Positions 46,505-56,578 of a stretch of DNA of 64,000 bases are shown here, piece by piece. The DNA lies in the NCBI RefSeq assembly GCF_901472535.1, contig NZ_LR590470.1, forward strand, positions 1,302,001 through 1,366,000, in the 5' to 3' direction. The translations under genes were made by a program, and so were the position numbers. Under the pieces are notes generated by a model. That model was given only the letters and a program-made list of their open reading frames with translations. It was not told the origin of the DNA and searched no databases. Origin of the DNA: Sphingobacterium daejeonense (GTDB lineage: Bacteria; Bacteroidota; Bacteroidia; Sphingobacteriales; Sphingobacteriaceae). Position 1 is the first letter of the stretch, and each line of letters starts with the position of its first letter.

Positions 46505-48238
46505 TTATCTCCTGACACATCGTACATTTGCATATCTACTTGCAGAAAATCTTCGTGTAGAGATTTCTACCCTTGAAAAAAGGACTGAATTGTCAAACAA
46601 AGCAAATAATCTTGTTTCTGCTGTCCTCCAATAACCTTTGGTCATTCTAAAAAATAATATATTCCCTGGATGAAAATCCATAATAGCTGAATTCTCCCTA
46701 GTTTTATACCCATTTGGTACAAATACTAGGTTTCCATGTGGATATCCAGGATCACCTGCCGCCATATAATTTGGAATAATAATAGCATGCCATTTCCTGT
46801 TCTCCATATTCAATTGCTTGTTGTTATGTCTCGCTAATTCCTGAAAATCATTTCGCATAGGTAAATCCCAAACTCCTTCAGGATAAACCCTTTGGCATAC
46901 ATTCCTGCCGTTGATATCATAGATGTCATTAGTGAAGAAATCGGTGTAATGCGGGACAGCTGCAGCATGATTGAAGACTGGATTATCGTACCTGAACCTA
47001 TATTCCCACTGATTGTCGGGAGTCAGATTCCCGCCTAAATTCCGATATACATTACCTCGTGCCCATCTAGTATTACCGATTTGAATGGCTGACTCCACAA
47101 GCTTAATGGATATAAAATAACTTTTGCCAGCTTCAGCCTTAAAATTTGCGAATGAAAAAGTCCTGTCTGAGAACAGCCGGTTTATATCGGCAGTTCCTCC
47201 ATCTTCCTGTAGTCTATTGCTTTTTATCCAAAGACGGTCTATACTTGCGTGTAATGGTTTTGGTTCGCCAATAGCAGGAGTGTAAAAAGTATATCTTCTT
47301 TTCCAATCTACCTCCGTTACCGAATCCACGCCAACAGGCACAGAATACCCCATTTCGTGAGGATTGGAAACGTTATATTGCCCAATATCTGGAGAAAACG
47401 AATGTAAGTTGCCCTCAATCAGATTAAATTGCGCCTTGAATAATCCAGAATTGCTTTTAAAACTGGGACTTGCATGGCTTACAGCCCCAAACATTCCCCG
47501 AGAGTTTATTTCCAATACTATGCGAGAAGAAACTCGCTGTAGGATAATATTATTTATACTACTGCTCCCGTCAATTTGATTCCCTGTGGTAATGATGCCC
47601 GTGGCGTAAGCAAAATCTTGTCGGGTAGTTGGATGGTCCCCAGAAGGAAGAATTTGAAGATTGGGTTTTGAAGGTGAGAACGCTGATAGCCGACTTGTAT
47701 TATTATAGGTGTATGCAAACCACCTATATTTTGTATTGCGATAAGCCGGGATGGAAACACCTGTTGATCCAATTATTCCGTCAGCTTGATTGACATATTC
47801 AGTAGCTTCATCCTTGTGATTGGCTTTGTAAATAACAATTTTATAATTTACCCCTTTAGATAAGTTATTTCCAGTACTTGCCATGGTACTTCTGTTCTTA
47901 TTGGTCGCCTTATTTTTTACAATATCATCTTGGCTATCCTTCGTTTGAATATTTGGGTTTAATTCGGATATAGATAACATTGCATCAATTCCACCCAACT
48001 CTATAATCTCACCCTGCGATTCCTTTACAGATGTAACTGATTTTTTGTGATTAGAATTTGTTGAAGATTTTAAAGCTGTTGGGTTTATCTCTTGTACACC
48101 AATAATTTGAAAATGCAGTTGCTTGTCTCCTAAAGTTCCAATTCCTGTATTATTTAAATTCGATTTGTTGCAGGAAAAAATTAGTAAGGTAATCAATAAT
48201 TTGGTTGTCAATAAACTTTGCTTTTCTTTATTTAGCAT
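46505..48238 (-). CDS. Fimbrillin-like lipoprotein (cassette 1)
   Basis: 577 residues. Lipobox Cys about 23 (TLLIFSCNKSN). The central part (NYKIVIYKANHKDEATEYVN; VSIPAYRNTKYRWFAYTYNN; SRIVLEINSRGMFGAVSHAS) has the beta-rich pattern of Bacteroidota fimbrillin/Mfa-type surface proteins. The C-terminal third (GNVYRNLGGNLTPDNQWEYR; CQRVYPEGVWDLPMRNDFQE; ILFFRMTKGYWRTAET; ending RYANVRCVRR) resembles a FISUMP-type domain with conserved Cys-Val-Arg end. It is paralogous along its length to the broken gene at 48749-50486. A tiny gene precedes it by 43 bases. Family call tentative. Confidence 0.6.
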   Translation of the reverse strand: MLNKEKQSLLTTKLLITLLIFSCNKSNLNNTGIGTLGDKQLHFQIIGVQEINPTALKSSTNSNHKKSVTSVKESQGEIIELGGIDAMLSISELNPNIQTKDSQDDIVKNKATNKNRSTMASTGNNLSKGVNYKIVIYKANHKDEATEYVNQADGIIGSTGVSIPAYRNTKYRWFAYTYNNTSRLSAFSPSKPNLQILPSGDHPTTRQDFAYATGIITTGNQIDGSSSINNIILQRVSSRIVLEINSRGMFGAVSHASPSFKSNSGLFKAQFNLIEGNLHSFSPDIGQYNVSNPHEMGYSVPVGVDSVTEVDWKRRYTFYTPAIGEPKPLHASIDRLWIKSNRLQEDGGTADINRLFSDRTFSFANFKAEAGKSYFISIKLVESAIQIGNTRWARGNVYRNLGGNLTPDNQWEYRFRYDNPVFNHAAAVPHYTDFFTNDIYDINGRNVCQRVYPEGVWDLPMRNDFQELARHNNKQLNMENRKWHAIIIPNYMAAGDPGYPHGNLVFVPNGYKTRENSAIMDFHPGNILFFRMTKGYWRTAETRLFALFDNSVLFSRVEISTRRFSASRYANVRCVRR

Positions 48239-48281
48239 TGTTTAAATCTGTGATTGAGGCATGGAATTAGAGATCAAATTT

Positions 48282-48450
48282 TTATTTACCATCTGGATCT
48301 TCATCATAGTCCTCAATTTTTTGGTTCATTATTTTTGCCGCCTCCTTGGATTACATGGGAATTTAGTGAACTGGATTCCTCCATATTAATTTCTTTAACT
48401 TTAATTTCGGGAGGTACATAGGGCTTTTTCTTTTTCTTGTTTTTGTCCAT
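48282..48450 (-). CDS. Small Lys-rich-start protein paired with fimbrillin-like gene (one indel)
   Basis: About 55 residues: MDKNKKKKKPYVPPEIKVKE, then SSSLNSHVIQGGGKNNEPK and an acidic end IEDYDEDPDGK. The last part needs one base removed from the six-base run 48317-48322; as sequenced it stops nine codons early. The homologue at the head of the second cassette (50473-50736) shares the K-rich start, YV-x-P, ME/LE-x-x-S-x-x-S, GG-x-x-NEP-x-IE and acidic end. Similar ~60-residue proteins are common in Bacteroidota. No signal peptide. Function unknown. Confidence 0.55.
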
Positions 48451-48748
48451 CTGGCATTGGCTCATAAATATGTTAGAAGGTATAATATTATCCGTTGTTA
48501 TAAATAATATCAATAAAATTAATAAAAATATCGTATTTATAGAATAATTTAATTTTATTGTTGAGCTAGATTTTTCAACAAAATTTAACTTTATTGTGTT
48601 TTTGAGGATGGTAACCGCTTTTTTTTATTGTTGATATCGGATAAAAAAAATAGACCAAAACATTATTTGTAACAATAAGAAACTTTCAAAACCATTCAAA
48701 TGAATTTATATCATAAATTCATTTGAATGATATGGATTACTTACATTC

Positions 48749-50486
48749 CTAACTTTTCTTACGTACACATCTTATACAGGCATTTCTCGTAGAAGTATAA
48801 TTTCCTATAGCCATAATCGATGATTGAAAAGTTGAATAATTAATCTGTAAAAAATAGGAAGGCTCTTTAGTTCGCCAGTAACCTTTTGTAAGCCTATAAA
48901 GGATATTATTGGGAAAATATTCCGAAAATGCCGATTGGGCTGAATGTTTATATCCTACTGGTACAAATATAAGATTGCCATTAGGATAACTTGGACTTCC
49001 AAAGCAGGTATTGGGAGGACTAATTAAGAGATACCAACCATTATTTTCTGTTATAATTCGTTTTCCGGAATATGCATCAAGGCTTTCGAAATCCGCCCTT
49101 GTTGGCAAATCCCAAACTCCCTCCGGATATATTCGCTCACAAATATTCTTACCGCCAATATTATAAATATCATTGGTAAACATATCAGTTAAATGTGGTA
49201 CGGCATTGGTACTTTCATATAAAGGGTTGTCGTACCGAAATCGATACTCCCAAAAACCTTCATTATCGACTCCAGAGTTAGCATTTCTATAAATGTTTCC
49301 TCTTGCCCAACTTGTAGAACCAATGGTGATGGCAGATTCTACTAATTTGATGGAAATAAAATAACTCTTACCTGGCATTGGTTTGAATTTAGGAAAGGTA
49401 AACGTTCTGTTCAAGAAAGTCCCTGTTTCTGAAGTCTTTTGGACCTCCGGTTTCCTGCAGTCGTTCACTCATGATCCAAAGAGTATCCAAGCTTACCTGC
49501 AATATAGTTTCTGCCCCGGTGGCCGAAGTATAGAATGTATGCCGGCGTTTCCAATCTTTTTCAGGTACACTATCGGTTGCCGACCGGAACTGAAAACCCT
49601 GAATTATGGTGAGAGTAAAACATTATAGGGATTTATTATGTTCACCGGGTTTATAAAACTGCTATCACGCAATCTAAAATCAGCTTTGACCAAACCAGAG
49701 TTATCTTGAAACCTTGGACTAGCATAGTTTATCGATCCAAACATTCCCCTAGAATTAATTTCCAAGATGATCCTTGAAGATTTTCTTGTTAAAACAATAT
49801 TGTTGATATTGCTACTGCCCCCAATTTCATTACCCGTGGTTATTAATCCTGTTGCGTACCCAAAATCCTGTCTTTTATATGGGTCGTCAGCAGAAGGAGC
49901 AACTGAAAGTGTTGTTTGGGAACTATTAAATGGTTCCATTTGACTTTTATTGTTGTACGAATAGGCATACCATCTATATTTTGTATTTCGATAAACAGGT
50001 ATTGACACCGCTGCTGAACCAACAATTCCTTCTACTTGCTGCACAAACTCTGTCGGATTGTTTTTAGCATCTACCTTGAATAAAACGATCTTATAATGAG
50101 TTCCATTAGTCAAAGAACTTATCACTCTGGCCATTTTTTTTGACCCAGACATTAATTTATGGTCATTGTTGACAATAGATCTTTTGTCTTGGGAGGTTGA
50201 AGCTTGGGAAGGAGGTAATTCGGTTATAGTCCATTATGGCATCTAGATCTTCACCTAAACTAACGATTTCGCTTTCTGCGATCACCTTAGTTTGCCTTAC
50301 CGAACTATTCCTTGAAGAAGATTTGTATTCAACATTCTCCATTTCTTGGATCCCTGATATTTTAAAATGTAGGTGATTATCAGCTGCTGTATTAGGCTCT
50401 TCGTCAGATTTCGGCTTCTGGCAAGAAATAGAAATTAAAATAAATAATATGAAATATAAGACGGGAGGAGTTTTACCGAATAACAT
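48749..50486 (-). pseudogene. Fimbrillin-like lipoprotein (cassette 2), frameshifted at least four times
   Basis: Homologous to the 577-residue gene at 46505-48238 over its whole length and about the same total length (~578 codons). Pieces: signal and lipobox ISISCQKPK to IMDYN (50163-50486), one extra base at 50222-50223, then ELPPSQASTSQ to NPYNV (49604-50152). Shifts follow near 49610 and 49565 (HNSGFSVPVG, then TDSVPEKDWKRRHTFYTS) and near 49445, then FLNRTFTFPKFKPMPGKSY to the end NACIRCVRKK. The clear match to a complete paralogue suggests one gene hit by indels. Whether these are errors or real decay is open. Confidence 0.6.
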
Positions 50487-50736
50487 GGTTAATTGAATTT
50501 TGGTATGTGATAATAGTGGATTTGTAATTGATTTGTGTTAGAAATCTAATCTTAGAGATCGAAATTTTTGAATTATTATCTGTTTTTGTATCCCATTCTT
50601 CTATTCTAGGTTCATTACCTGGTCCCCCAGACCTCACGGTATATGAACTTATTGAAATCATATTTTCTAATTCAACGGTAAAAATTTTTAAGGTCGGAGC
50701 AACATAAGTTTTTTTAATTTTTTTCTTTTTATTCAT
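50473..50736 (-). CDS. Small Lys-rich-start protein of cassette 2
   Basis: 87 residues as sequenced: MNKKKKIKKTYVAPTLKIFT, then LENMISISSYTVRSGGPGNE and PRIEEWDTKTDNN, then an atypical tail. If one base is removed from the T5 run 50565-50569 it would stop at 50538 (about 65 residues). That would leave a 51-base gap before the lipoprotein start, close to the 43-base gap in cassette 1, so the corrected form is more likely. Paralogue of 48282-48450. No signal peptide; function unknown, possibly a partner or leader-type protein of the surface protein downstream. Confidence 0.55.
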   Translation of the reverse strand: MNKKKKIKKTYVAPTLKIFTVELENMISISSYTVRSGGPGNEPRIEEWDTKTDNNSKISISKIRFLTQINYKSTIITYQNSINHVIR

Positions 50737-51058
50737 ATTAAATTGTTTTTAAAGAAAATAGATTTGTGTTTGCTTAAATAAATAGCTGATTTTTACAAAA
50801 ATAAAAACAATTTTCCCCAAAACATTGTAAATGTTGTTTTAACATATATTAATTAGAAAAAATATTAATTTAAAAATTTTGTGAAGTATGTGGAGAATTA
50901 ACCAAATAAATGAGATTTTGATTGAAAATGGTTAATTGAAAAAAAATTTTTAAGACTTTAAATTTTGTAACAGGGTGGTAATTATGAAACAAAAAAGGCG
51001 GGTTAAACCGCCTATTAAGATATGTTTTAAAATAATTTTTGCTTACATACTGAAGAAT
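50737..51058 (-). other. Gene-free AT-rich region with promoter element and terminator
   Basis: 322 bases. The minus strand has a -7 element TATTTTTG (50796-50803) about 60 bases before the cassette 2 small gene. A terminator for the gene ending at 51059 lies at 50996-51013 (arms AGGCGG and CCGCCT, T-run on the minus strand). The rest is very AT-rich, with nothing recognised. Confidence 0.5.
50990..51013 (-). terminator. Terminator after the 51059-51511 gene
   Basis: On the minus strand: AGGCGG, TTTAAC, CCGCCT, then TTTTT (50991-50996 A-run on plus). Confidence 0.75.
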
Positions 51059-51511
51059 CTAATCTTCAGTAACCAAATATTTGCTTTTCCCATCCAGAGC
51101 TTCATATGGCCTTGAGTTTCCATTTAATAAATCGGTTTCATGTCCTTCCAAATGCCAGTTTAAGTCTTCTTCATTTACTTTTTTCATCTGAAATATCGCA
51201 TCCGGATCTTTGAAACTGATGTCACTCTTCAATAAATTGATTTTTTGATCAGCGAAAAGTTGTTCTGCTTCATCTTTGGTCACTTGAATTAATCTATTTG
51301 CTTTTGCATCAAAATCTGCCATCTCCTTTTCTAATTGTCGAGGATAATTATCTGCTAAATAAGAAGCATATAAATCTCTGTTTTTGGTTCTCAATGCTTC
51401 ATTCTTATAGGCAATTCTTTCAGGATTCAATTCAAAATTAAAATCCTCAGGATTTTCTCTGAAACCAAACTGCCTGTTCAACTCTTCTATTCTTTGTTCT
51501 AATGTTGGCAT
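51059..51511 (-). CDS. Hypothetical protein, helical
   Basis: 150 residues, charged and mostly helical (TLEQRIEELNRQFGF at the start; RQLEKEMADFDAKANRLIQV; ALDGKSKYLVTED at the end). No signal peptide or membrane segment. Not recognised. It follows the antiporter gene by 73 bases on the same strand and has its own terminator. Confidence 0.6.
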   Translation of the reverse strand: MPTLEQRIEELNRQFGFRENPEDFNFELNPERIAYKNEALRTKNRDLYASYLADNYPRQLEKEMADFDAKANRLIQVTKDEAEQLFADQKINLLKSDISFKDPDAIFQMKKVNEEDLNWHLEGHETDLLNGNSRPYEALDGKSKYLVTED

Positions 51512-51584
51512 AATCGATGTTTATTGTTTTCTAATAAACGATTCAACAAGATTTTTGTTGTTATTTTTTTTGAGAGGATTATTG

Positions 51585-53182
51585 TTATTTACAAAATACC
51601 AATAATATTCTTTCCTCTTCCAAGTCTATTTGATAGATTTGATGACGGATTAATTCTTCATCAAATTCGGCTTCCTTGTTGAGGGCTGTCAGGTAAACAC
51701 GCTGAACTGCAAATATTTCCAAAAGCATTTGTTTACTTACGCCATTCATCCAGTTGTTGTCTTGAATTTTTGATTGATCTTCCCAATATTTTAATATTCG
51801 TTCCATAGAAGCATCTCCCTGATACTCATTGTCATACTTTTCTTTGACGTAATTATAAACATGGGATTTCAAGCCCAACTTCATCTTTAATTTCGTATTG
51901 TGATGTATTTCTTCATCATCATCAAAACCTTGGAACAATTTTGTCCTTGCTATTAAGGTTGGTAAAGTAAGACCCTGTACGACCAAGGTCAGTAGAATAG
52001 CGATAAATGTGATAAAAAGGATTAAGTTTCGATGAGGGAAAGCTTCTCCGTTGGGTAAGGTTAATGGAATAGCTAATGCAGCGGCCAAGGATACCACTCC
52101 TCGCATTCCGGTCCAGCCCATTAAAAGAGGCGTATACCACCTTCTAGTACGGAACTGATGTTGATGCGCAACCTTTGGCCTGAATATAATGGTTGCCAAC
52201 ATCGCTGCATAGGCTGAAATCATCCTCGCTGCAATAAGAACTATGGTAACTACAACACCATAACCAATGGCCGTAGATAATGGAGTGCCATGTGCTCGAA
52301 TACCAGCAACAATTTCTTGGAGGTCAAGCCCTATCAGGAGGAAGACCATTCCATTCAATAGAAAGACAAAACTCTCCCAGACTGATGCACCTTTGATTCT
52401 GCTGCTTGCTGCCAGGAAACTCAAGCGGTTGTTGGAAAGATATAAGCCACCTGCCACTACAGCGAGAACACCCGAGCAGTGGAACCTGTTCTGCTACCCA
52501 ATACATAAAATAAGGAGTAATAAGGGTCAATGCGATATCCGATGCAGCATCTGTAGGTAAATGCTTATGGATCCAAATAAATATTTGCCCAATCAATAAT
52601 CCTAATCCTACACCACCAAATAACATCCATAGGAAGTCCATCCCAGCTTCTTGCCAGATAAATTGACCTGTGCCAACAGCAACCAAGGCAAACCTGAAAA
52701 TTATCAATGATGATGCATCATTCAACAGACTTTCTCCTTCCAAGATCGAGGAGGTAGCTTTCGGGATTTTTACGAATTTAGTGATGGCACCTGTACTCAC
52801 AGCATCAGGGCGGCGAAACAATGCCTCCCAAAACAAAGCCTAGGGCAATACTAAATCCTGGAATCATCTGATTGGAAACTATGGCTACCAAAAAGGCTGT
52901 GAAAAATACGACCAAGAAGGCAAAGCTGAATATGATGCGCCACCATTTCTTCATTTCCTTAAATGAAACGGACCATGATGCCTCATAAAGCAAGGGTGGC
53001 AAGAAAATGAAAAATATAAGGTCTGGGTCAATCTTCAGAATGGGTAGCCCAGGAACGAAGCTGATTGCCAATCCCGCCAAAACCAATAAAATAGGGTAGG
53101 CGATCTTCAGTTGATTTGCCCAAATAGTAAGGAATACAATCAACAATATCAGCACCAAAATAAATGGCAGTAAGGTATGCAT
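51585..53182 (-). CDS. CPA1-family Na+/H+ antiporter (two indels)
   Basis: About 531 residues as one gene after removing one G from 52808-52810 (…LGGIVSPP then DAVSTGAITKF) and one from 52481-52482 (…YWVAEQV then HCSGVLAVVAGGLYL). About 12 membrane segments starting LLPFILVLILLIVFLTIWA. The transport core is IVSPPDAVSTGAI, LEGESLLNDASSLIIFRFAL with its acidic Glu and Asp, and WTGMRGVVSLAAALAIPLT. A cytosolic C-terminal tail (about 400-531) follows. It exchanges Na+ (or K+) for H+ at the inner membrane for pH and sodium control. Each fix restores a highly conserved motif, so these are likely sequence errors. Confidence 0.9.
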
Positions 53183-53459
53183 GATAAAAACGTTTAGTCT
53201 AAGATGTAAGTTTGAATGTGTGATTTTTGCAGAAACAAACCTGAAGGCTTTTTGTGTTCAGCCTCTAAAATTTTAATTTATTTCCGGATGTAATTATACT
53301 GAAAAATCTTGACTATTTTTTGCCTTGCCTTGGTACCTTAAAGCGGCATGGTCGGTGTCTCTAAATCGAAAAAAATCAAATCAGCATTTCCTATCAAAAA
53401 GGCCAGGAAAAATTCCCGGCCTTTCAAATATCTCATATCCCACATCTCATATCTCACAT
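53183..53459. repeat. Intergenic remnant of hairpin repeat, terminator-like hairpin and 14-bp tandem repeat
   Basis: Contains GGTCGGTGTCTCT (about 53351-53363), related to the 6.5-6.9 kb island. A hairpin AAAGGCC...GGCCTTT follows (about 53396-53424, inner GGAA/TTCC). Then come two 14-base units TCTCATATC[CT]CACA (53431-53444, 53445-53458) right at the ubiE stop. The last is the reverse complement of the motif after SusD at 6425-6470. Confidence 0.5.
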
Positions 53460-54197
53460 CTATTCTTTGACAGCCACATAGATCGTTGAAGCACCAAAAA
53501 ACTGAGGTAATATTTTTACGTCTTTAAATCCTGCCATTTCAAATCTTTTTTTGAGTGCTTCGCCATAAGGGAAGTTTAGTGCTGATTCTGACAGGTATTT
53601 ATATGCGGTTTTGTCTTTGCTGAACATACGGCTCAGGGATGGCATAATCCATTTTGTGTAAAACAAATGTCCGGTCTTAAGAACAAAACTCTCCGGAACA
53701 GAAGTTTCCAATACAATAAACTGTCCGCCCGGCGCTGTTACTCTATAGATTTCTTTCAGGCATTTATCCAAGTTTTCGAAATTTCGAATTCCGTAGGTAA
53801 TACTGATAGCGTCAAAATGATTGTCAGGAAGCTGCAGGTTTTCTGCATCTTGCTGATCCAGCTTAATGCGATCTTGAAGACCTAATTCTTTTACTTTTTC
53901 TTCAGCGATTGCGAGCATTCCTTCAGATATATCAGTACCTAATATTTCTGATGCTTTTGTGTTTGCAAATAATAGCAACATATCTCCAGTACCAGTGGCA
54001 ATATCCAATATCTTATCGGGGTTCTTAGAAGCGACAAGATTATATACATTTTTCTTCCATCCCTTTTCCATCCCAAAAGTGATCACCTTGTTGAGTTTGT
54101 CATAATTCCCTGAGATGGAATTAAACATTTTCCTTACTTGTACATGCTTTTGTTCTTGTGATGCCTGATCCGGTAGAATAATCTTGTTCTCGCTCAT
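53460..54197 (-). CDS. ubiE: Demethylmenaquinone methyltransferase
   Basis: 245 residues, the normal UbiE/MenG size, intact. N-terminal VRKMFNSISGNYDKLNKVITFGM, SAM motif LDIATGTGDMLLLFA, GTDISEGMLAIAEEKV, then ITYGIRNFENLDKCLKEIYR and the C-terminal FFGASTIYVAVK. It makes menaquinone from demethylmenaquinone, the last step; Bacteroidota use menaquinone. It appears monocistronic. The 3' end abuts a short tandem repeat. Confidence 0.93.
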   Translation of the reverse strand: MSENKIILPDQASQEQKHVQVRKMFNSISGNYDKLNKVITFGMEKGWKKNVYNLVASKNPDKILDIATGTGDMLLLFANTKASEILGTDISEGMLAIAEEKVKELGLQDRIKLDQQDAENLQLPDNHFDAISITYGIRNFENLDKCLKEIYRVTAPGGQFIVLETSVPESFVLKTGHLFYTKWIMPSLSRMFSKDKTAYKYLSESALNFPYGEALKKRFEMAGFKDVKILPQFFGASTIYVAVKE

Positions 54198-54367
54198 CCT
54201 TGCTGTTTTAAAATATCAGCCAAAGGTACGTTAAATCAAGGATAATATAAAAAATGCGATAACCTAAACATCTACCTGCAATTTCAACTTTAACATTTTT
54301 TATCTTTCCTCAGAGTTAAGTGCTTTCAATAAAGCGTTACCTTTATTTAACGTAAAACCATCGGATT

Positions 54368-54985
54368 ATGAAAGCACCAATATCACTAATTTTTATCCTA
54401 TTTCTTTTTAGTTCCTGCCAGCCAATAATGATGAAAATGGCAGGCATGAATAATATCAAATCATTTGATTCCTTAAAATATGAAGAGATGGCAGCAGAGT
54501 TATCCTCTGATTATCCAGGACCTAAGAATTCCTATGCAATAAGTGATACGGCTATGTTAAATTACTCAGCATTATTTGATACTACTTTTCAGAAAAATAC
54601 CTTTCAACCCATACAGTTATTGTATTTCAAGGATAAAGATTTGACGTCTTACCACGCGAATTGTTTTGCTCCAGGGATTAATTTAAAGCACTTAGATTGG
54701 AATACCGAAGGTCGTTTTGATCAGTATATTCCCAAGAGTGCTGTTGATTTAGAAAAATACAGCATCGGTTTAGATCAGTTAATCAATGCCATTCAAATCC
54801 CTGTAGATCAAAATAAGATATTGAATAAAGATGTAGTTGTATTTTTCTGGACCAGAATGGTTCCGATCTCTGCCAAAGATCTCAATGAAATTATGGTAAA
54901 AAACGCTACTGCTTTTACCAAAGACAATCTGCCCTATGTGATCTATTTAAATACCGACAAATTTATGAGCAAAGCCGACTACTAA
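54368..54985 (+). CDS. Lipoprotein of unknown function
   Basis: 205 residues. Lipoprotein signal with Cys17 (FLFSSCQPIMMKMAG). The mature region has no recognised domain; VVVFFWTRMVPISAKDLNEI and LPYVIYLNTDKFM resemble the thioredoxin-like strand/helix spacing of redox-related lipoproteins, but no CxxC is present. It is a single gene with a terminator 30 bases downstream. Confidence 0.6.
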   Translation: MKAPISLIFILFLFSSCQPIMMKMAGMNNIKSFDSLKYEEMAAELSSDYPGPKNSYAISDTAMLNYSALFDTTFQKNTFQPIQLLYFKDKDLTSYHANCFAPGINLKHLDWNTEGRFDQYIPKSAVDLEKYSIGLDQLINAIQIPVDQNKILNKDVVVFFWTRMVPISAKDLNEIMVKNATAFTKDNLPYVIYLNTDKFMSKADY

Positions 54986-55012
54986 ATTCTTAAATACAAT
55001 ATTATTTCATAC

Positions 55013-55040
55013 AAATGCCCGGTAGGGCATTTTTCTTTTT
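55013..55040 (+). terminator. Terminator after lipoprotein gene
   Basis: Arms AAATGCCC (55013-55020) and GGGCATTT (55025-55032), loop GGTA, T-rich tail. Confidence 0.8.
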
Positions 55041-55068
55041 ATGTCCATGGCTAATTGGGGTTTGGTTT

Positions 55069-55189
55069 GACTCTCGGTATTCTTTCGTTCGCACCTCAGC
55101 CGGACTTTGTTCGGACCTTGTTCGGATCACACCCGAACGAGGTCCGAACAAGGTCCGAATTAGCTCCGTTTGAGAGAGGACGGAGAGTC
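55069..55189. repeat. Large inverted repeat built from 11-bp units (CGGACCTTGTT)
   Basis: Left side: 11-base units CGGACTTTGTT (55101), CGGACCTTGTT (55112), CGGATCACACC (55123). Right side: CCGAACGAGGT (55133), CCGAACAAGGT (55144), CCGAATTAGCT (55155). A perfect 17-bp pair lies at 55110-55126 and 55143-55159, with outer arms GACTCTC (55069-55075) and GAGAGTC (55183-55189). It is much more GC-rich than its surroundings. No credible ORF is present. It lies between a terminator and fbaB, so it may be a REP/cruciform element. Confidence 0.65.
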
Positions 55190-55283
55190 GAACACAAGTC
55201 GGAGACTTGCGCTAGCCAAAACAATTCCGAAATCCTTATGTTGAAATAAATGATAAGTGTTGCAAACTTTCAAAAACATAGTA

Positions 55284-56347
55284 ATGAATATTGATCAACT
55301 TGTTGAACTATTAGGAGGTGATGACCTGCTGCATTACCAAAGCCAATCCGTTTCAAAGGACCTTTTACATCTGCCTTCTCCATCGTTTATAGATGATGTG
55401 TATGGTATTTCTGACCGTAACCCTCAGGTCTTGCGCAGCTTAGGGAATCTATTTGGTCATGGAAGGCTAGGAGGAACTGGTTATCTTTCCATTTTGCCTG
55501 TAGACCAGGGGATTGAGCATAGTGCTGGTGCATCTTTTGCTGCAATCCATTGTATTTTGATCCTGAGAATATTGTGAAATTAGCTATTGAAGGCGGCTGT
55601 AATGCTGTTGCTTCTACGTTTGGGGTGCTTGGGGCGGTCTCAAGGAAGTATGCCCATAAGATTCCCTTTGTGGTCAAGGTGAACCATAATGAGCTGTTAA
55701 CATATCCTAATAAAGCAGATCAGATTTTATATGGTAAAGTTCGGGAAGCATGGAATATGGGAGCTGCAGCCATTGGTGCTACGATCTATTTTGGGTCACC
55801 TGAGTCTGGAAGGCAAATCGTAGAAATCAGCAGAGCGTTCGAAGAAGCACATTCATTGGGGATGGCTACAATTCTATGGTGCTATCTTAGAAATGATGCT
55901 TTTAAGGTTGAGAAAACAGACTACCATTTGTCAGCAGATTTAACAGGGCAGGCAAACCACTTGGGAGTTACTATTGAAGCTGATATTATCAAACAGAAAC
56001 TTCCAGAATTAAATGGTGGTTATAAGGCATTGAATTTAGGGAATAGCAGTTATGGTAAGTTAGATGATAGAATGTACAGTGAATTGAGTTCTGACCATCC
56101 GATTGATCTTTGTCGCTATCAGGTGTTGAACTGTTATTCCGGCAGGGCAGGATTAATTAATTCTGGCGGAGCCTCAGGATTTAACGATATGGAAGATGCT
56201 GTGCGTACTGCAGTCATAAATAAAAGGGCAGGAGGTACGGGATTGATCAGTGGAAGAAAAGCATTTCAGAAATCAATGCATGATGGAGTAGAATTATTGC
56301 AAGCAATTCAAGATGTCTACTTAATGCCAGAAGTGACTATAAGCTAA
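55284..56347 (+). CDS. fbaB: Class I fructose-bisphosphate aldolase (one indel)
   Basis: About 354 residues when one A is added at 55544-55545 (…[10 protein letters not shown] then [18 protein letters not shown]); otherwise split in two. Start at ATG 55284; an in-frame start 27 bases earlier is less likely. FbaB/DhnA-type marks: [86 protein letters not shown]. It cleaves fructose-1,6-bisphosphate to two trioses through a Schiff base. A central enzyme that should be intact, so the indel is very likely an error. Confidence 0.9.
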
Positions 56348-56559
56348 AGTTTTGGATATTTAATTTTATTTTGATTATTTCTTTTAAATTATTATTATTG
56401 AATATATAATTTAAATTTTATTTCTAAACAATGTTTTATGTTTTGTTTAGAAACAATAAATTGCACTTCGATAATAAATAGTATTAAAAAATAACATCAT
56501 ATTAATCAAAAATCACTTCATAAATGTTGTATAATTATTTTGTAAAAAAGCTAAACAAA

Positions 56560-56575
56560 TTTAGTTATAACTAAA
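56560..56575. promoter_or_regulatory. Palindromic operator of the toxin-antitoxin pair
   Basis: Perfect 16-bp palindrome TTTAGTTATAACTAAA ending 3 bases before the toxin ATG, where an antitoxin dimer could repress its own transcription or block the start. Confidence 0.55.
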
Positions 56576-56578
56576 CTA

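Noticed and set aside
54241..54367. Promoter of the lipoprotein gene at 54368
   Set aside because: TACCTTTA is close to TAnnTTTG but lacks the final G and has no -33 partner.
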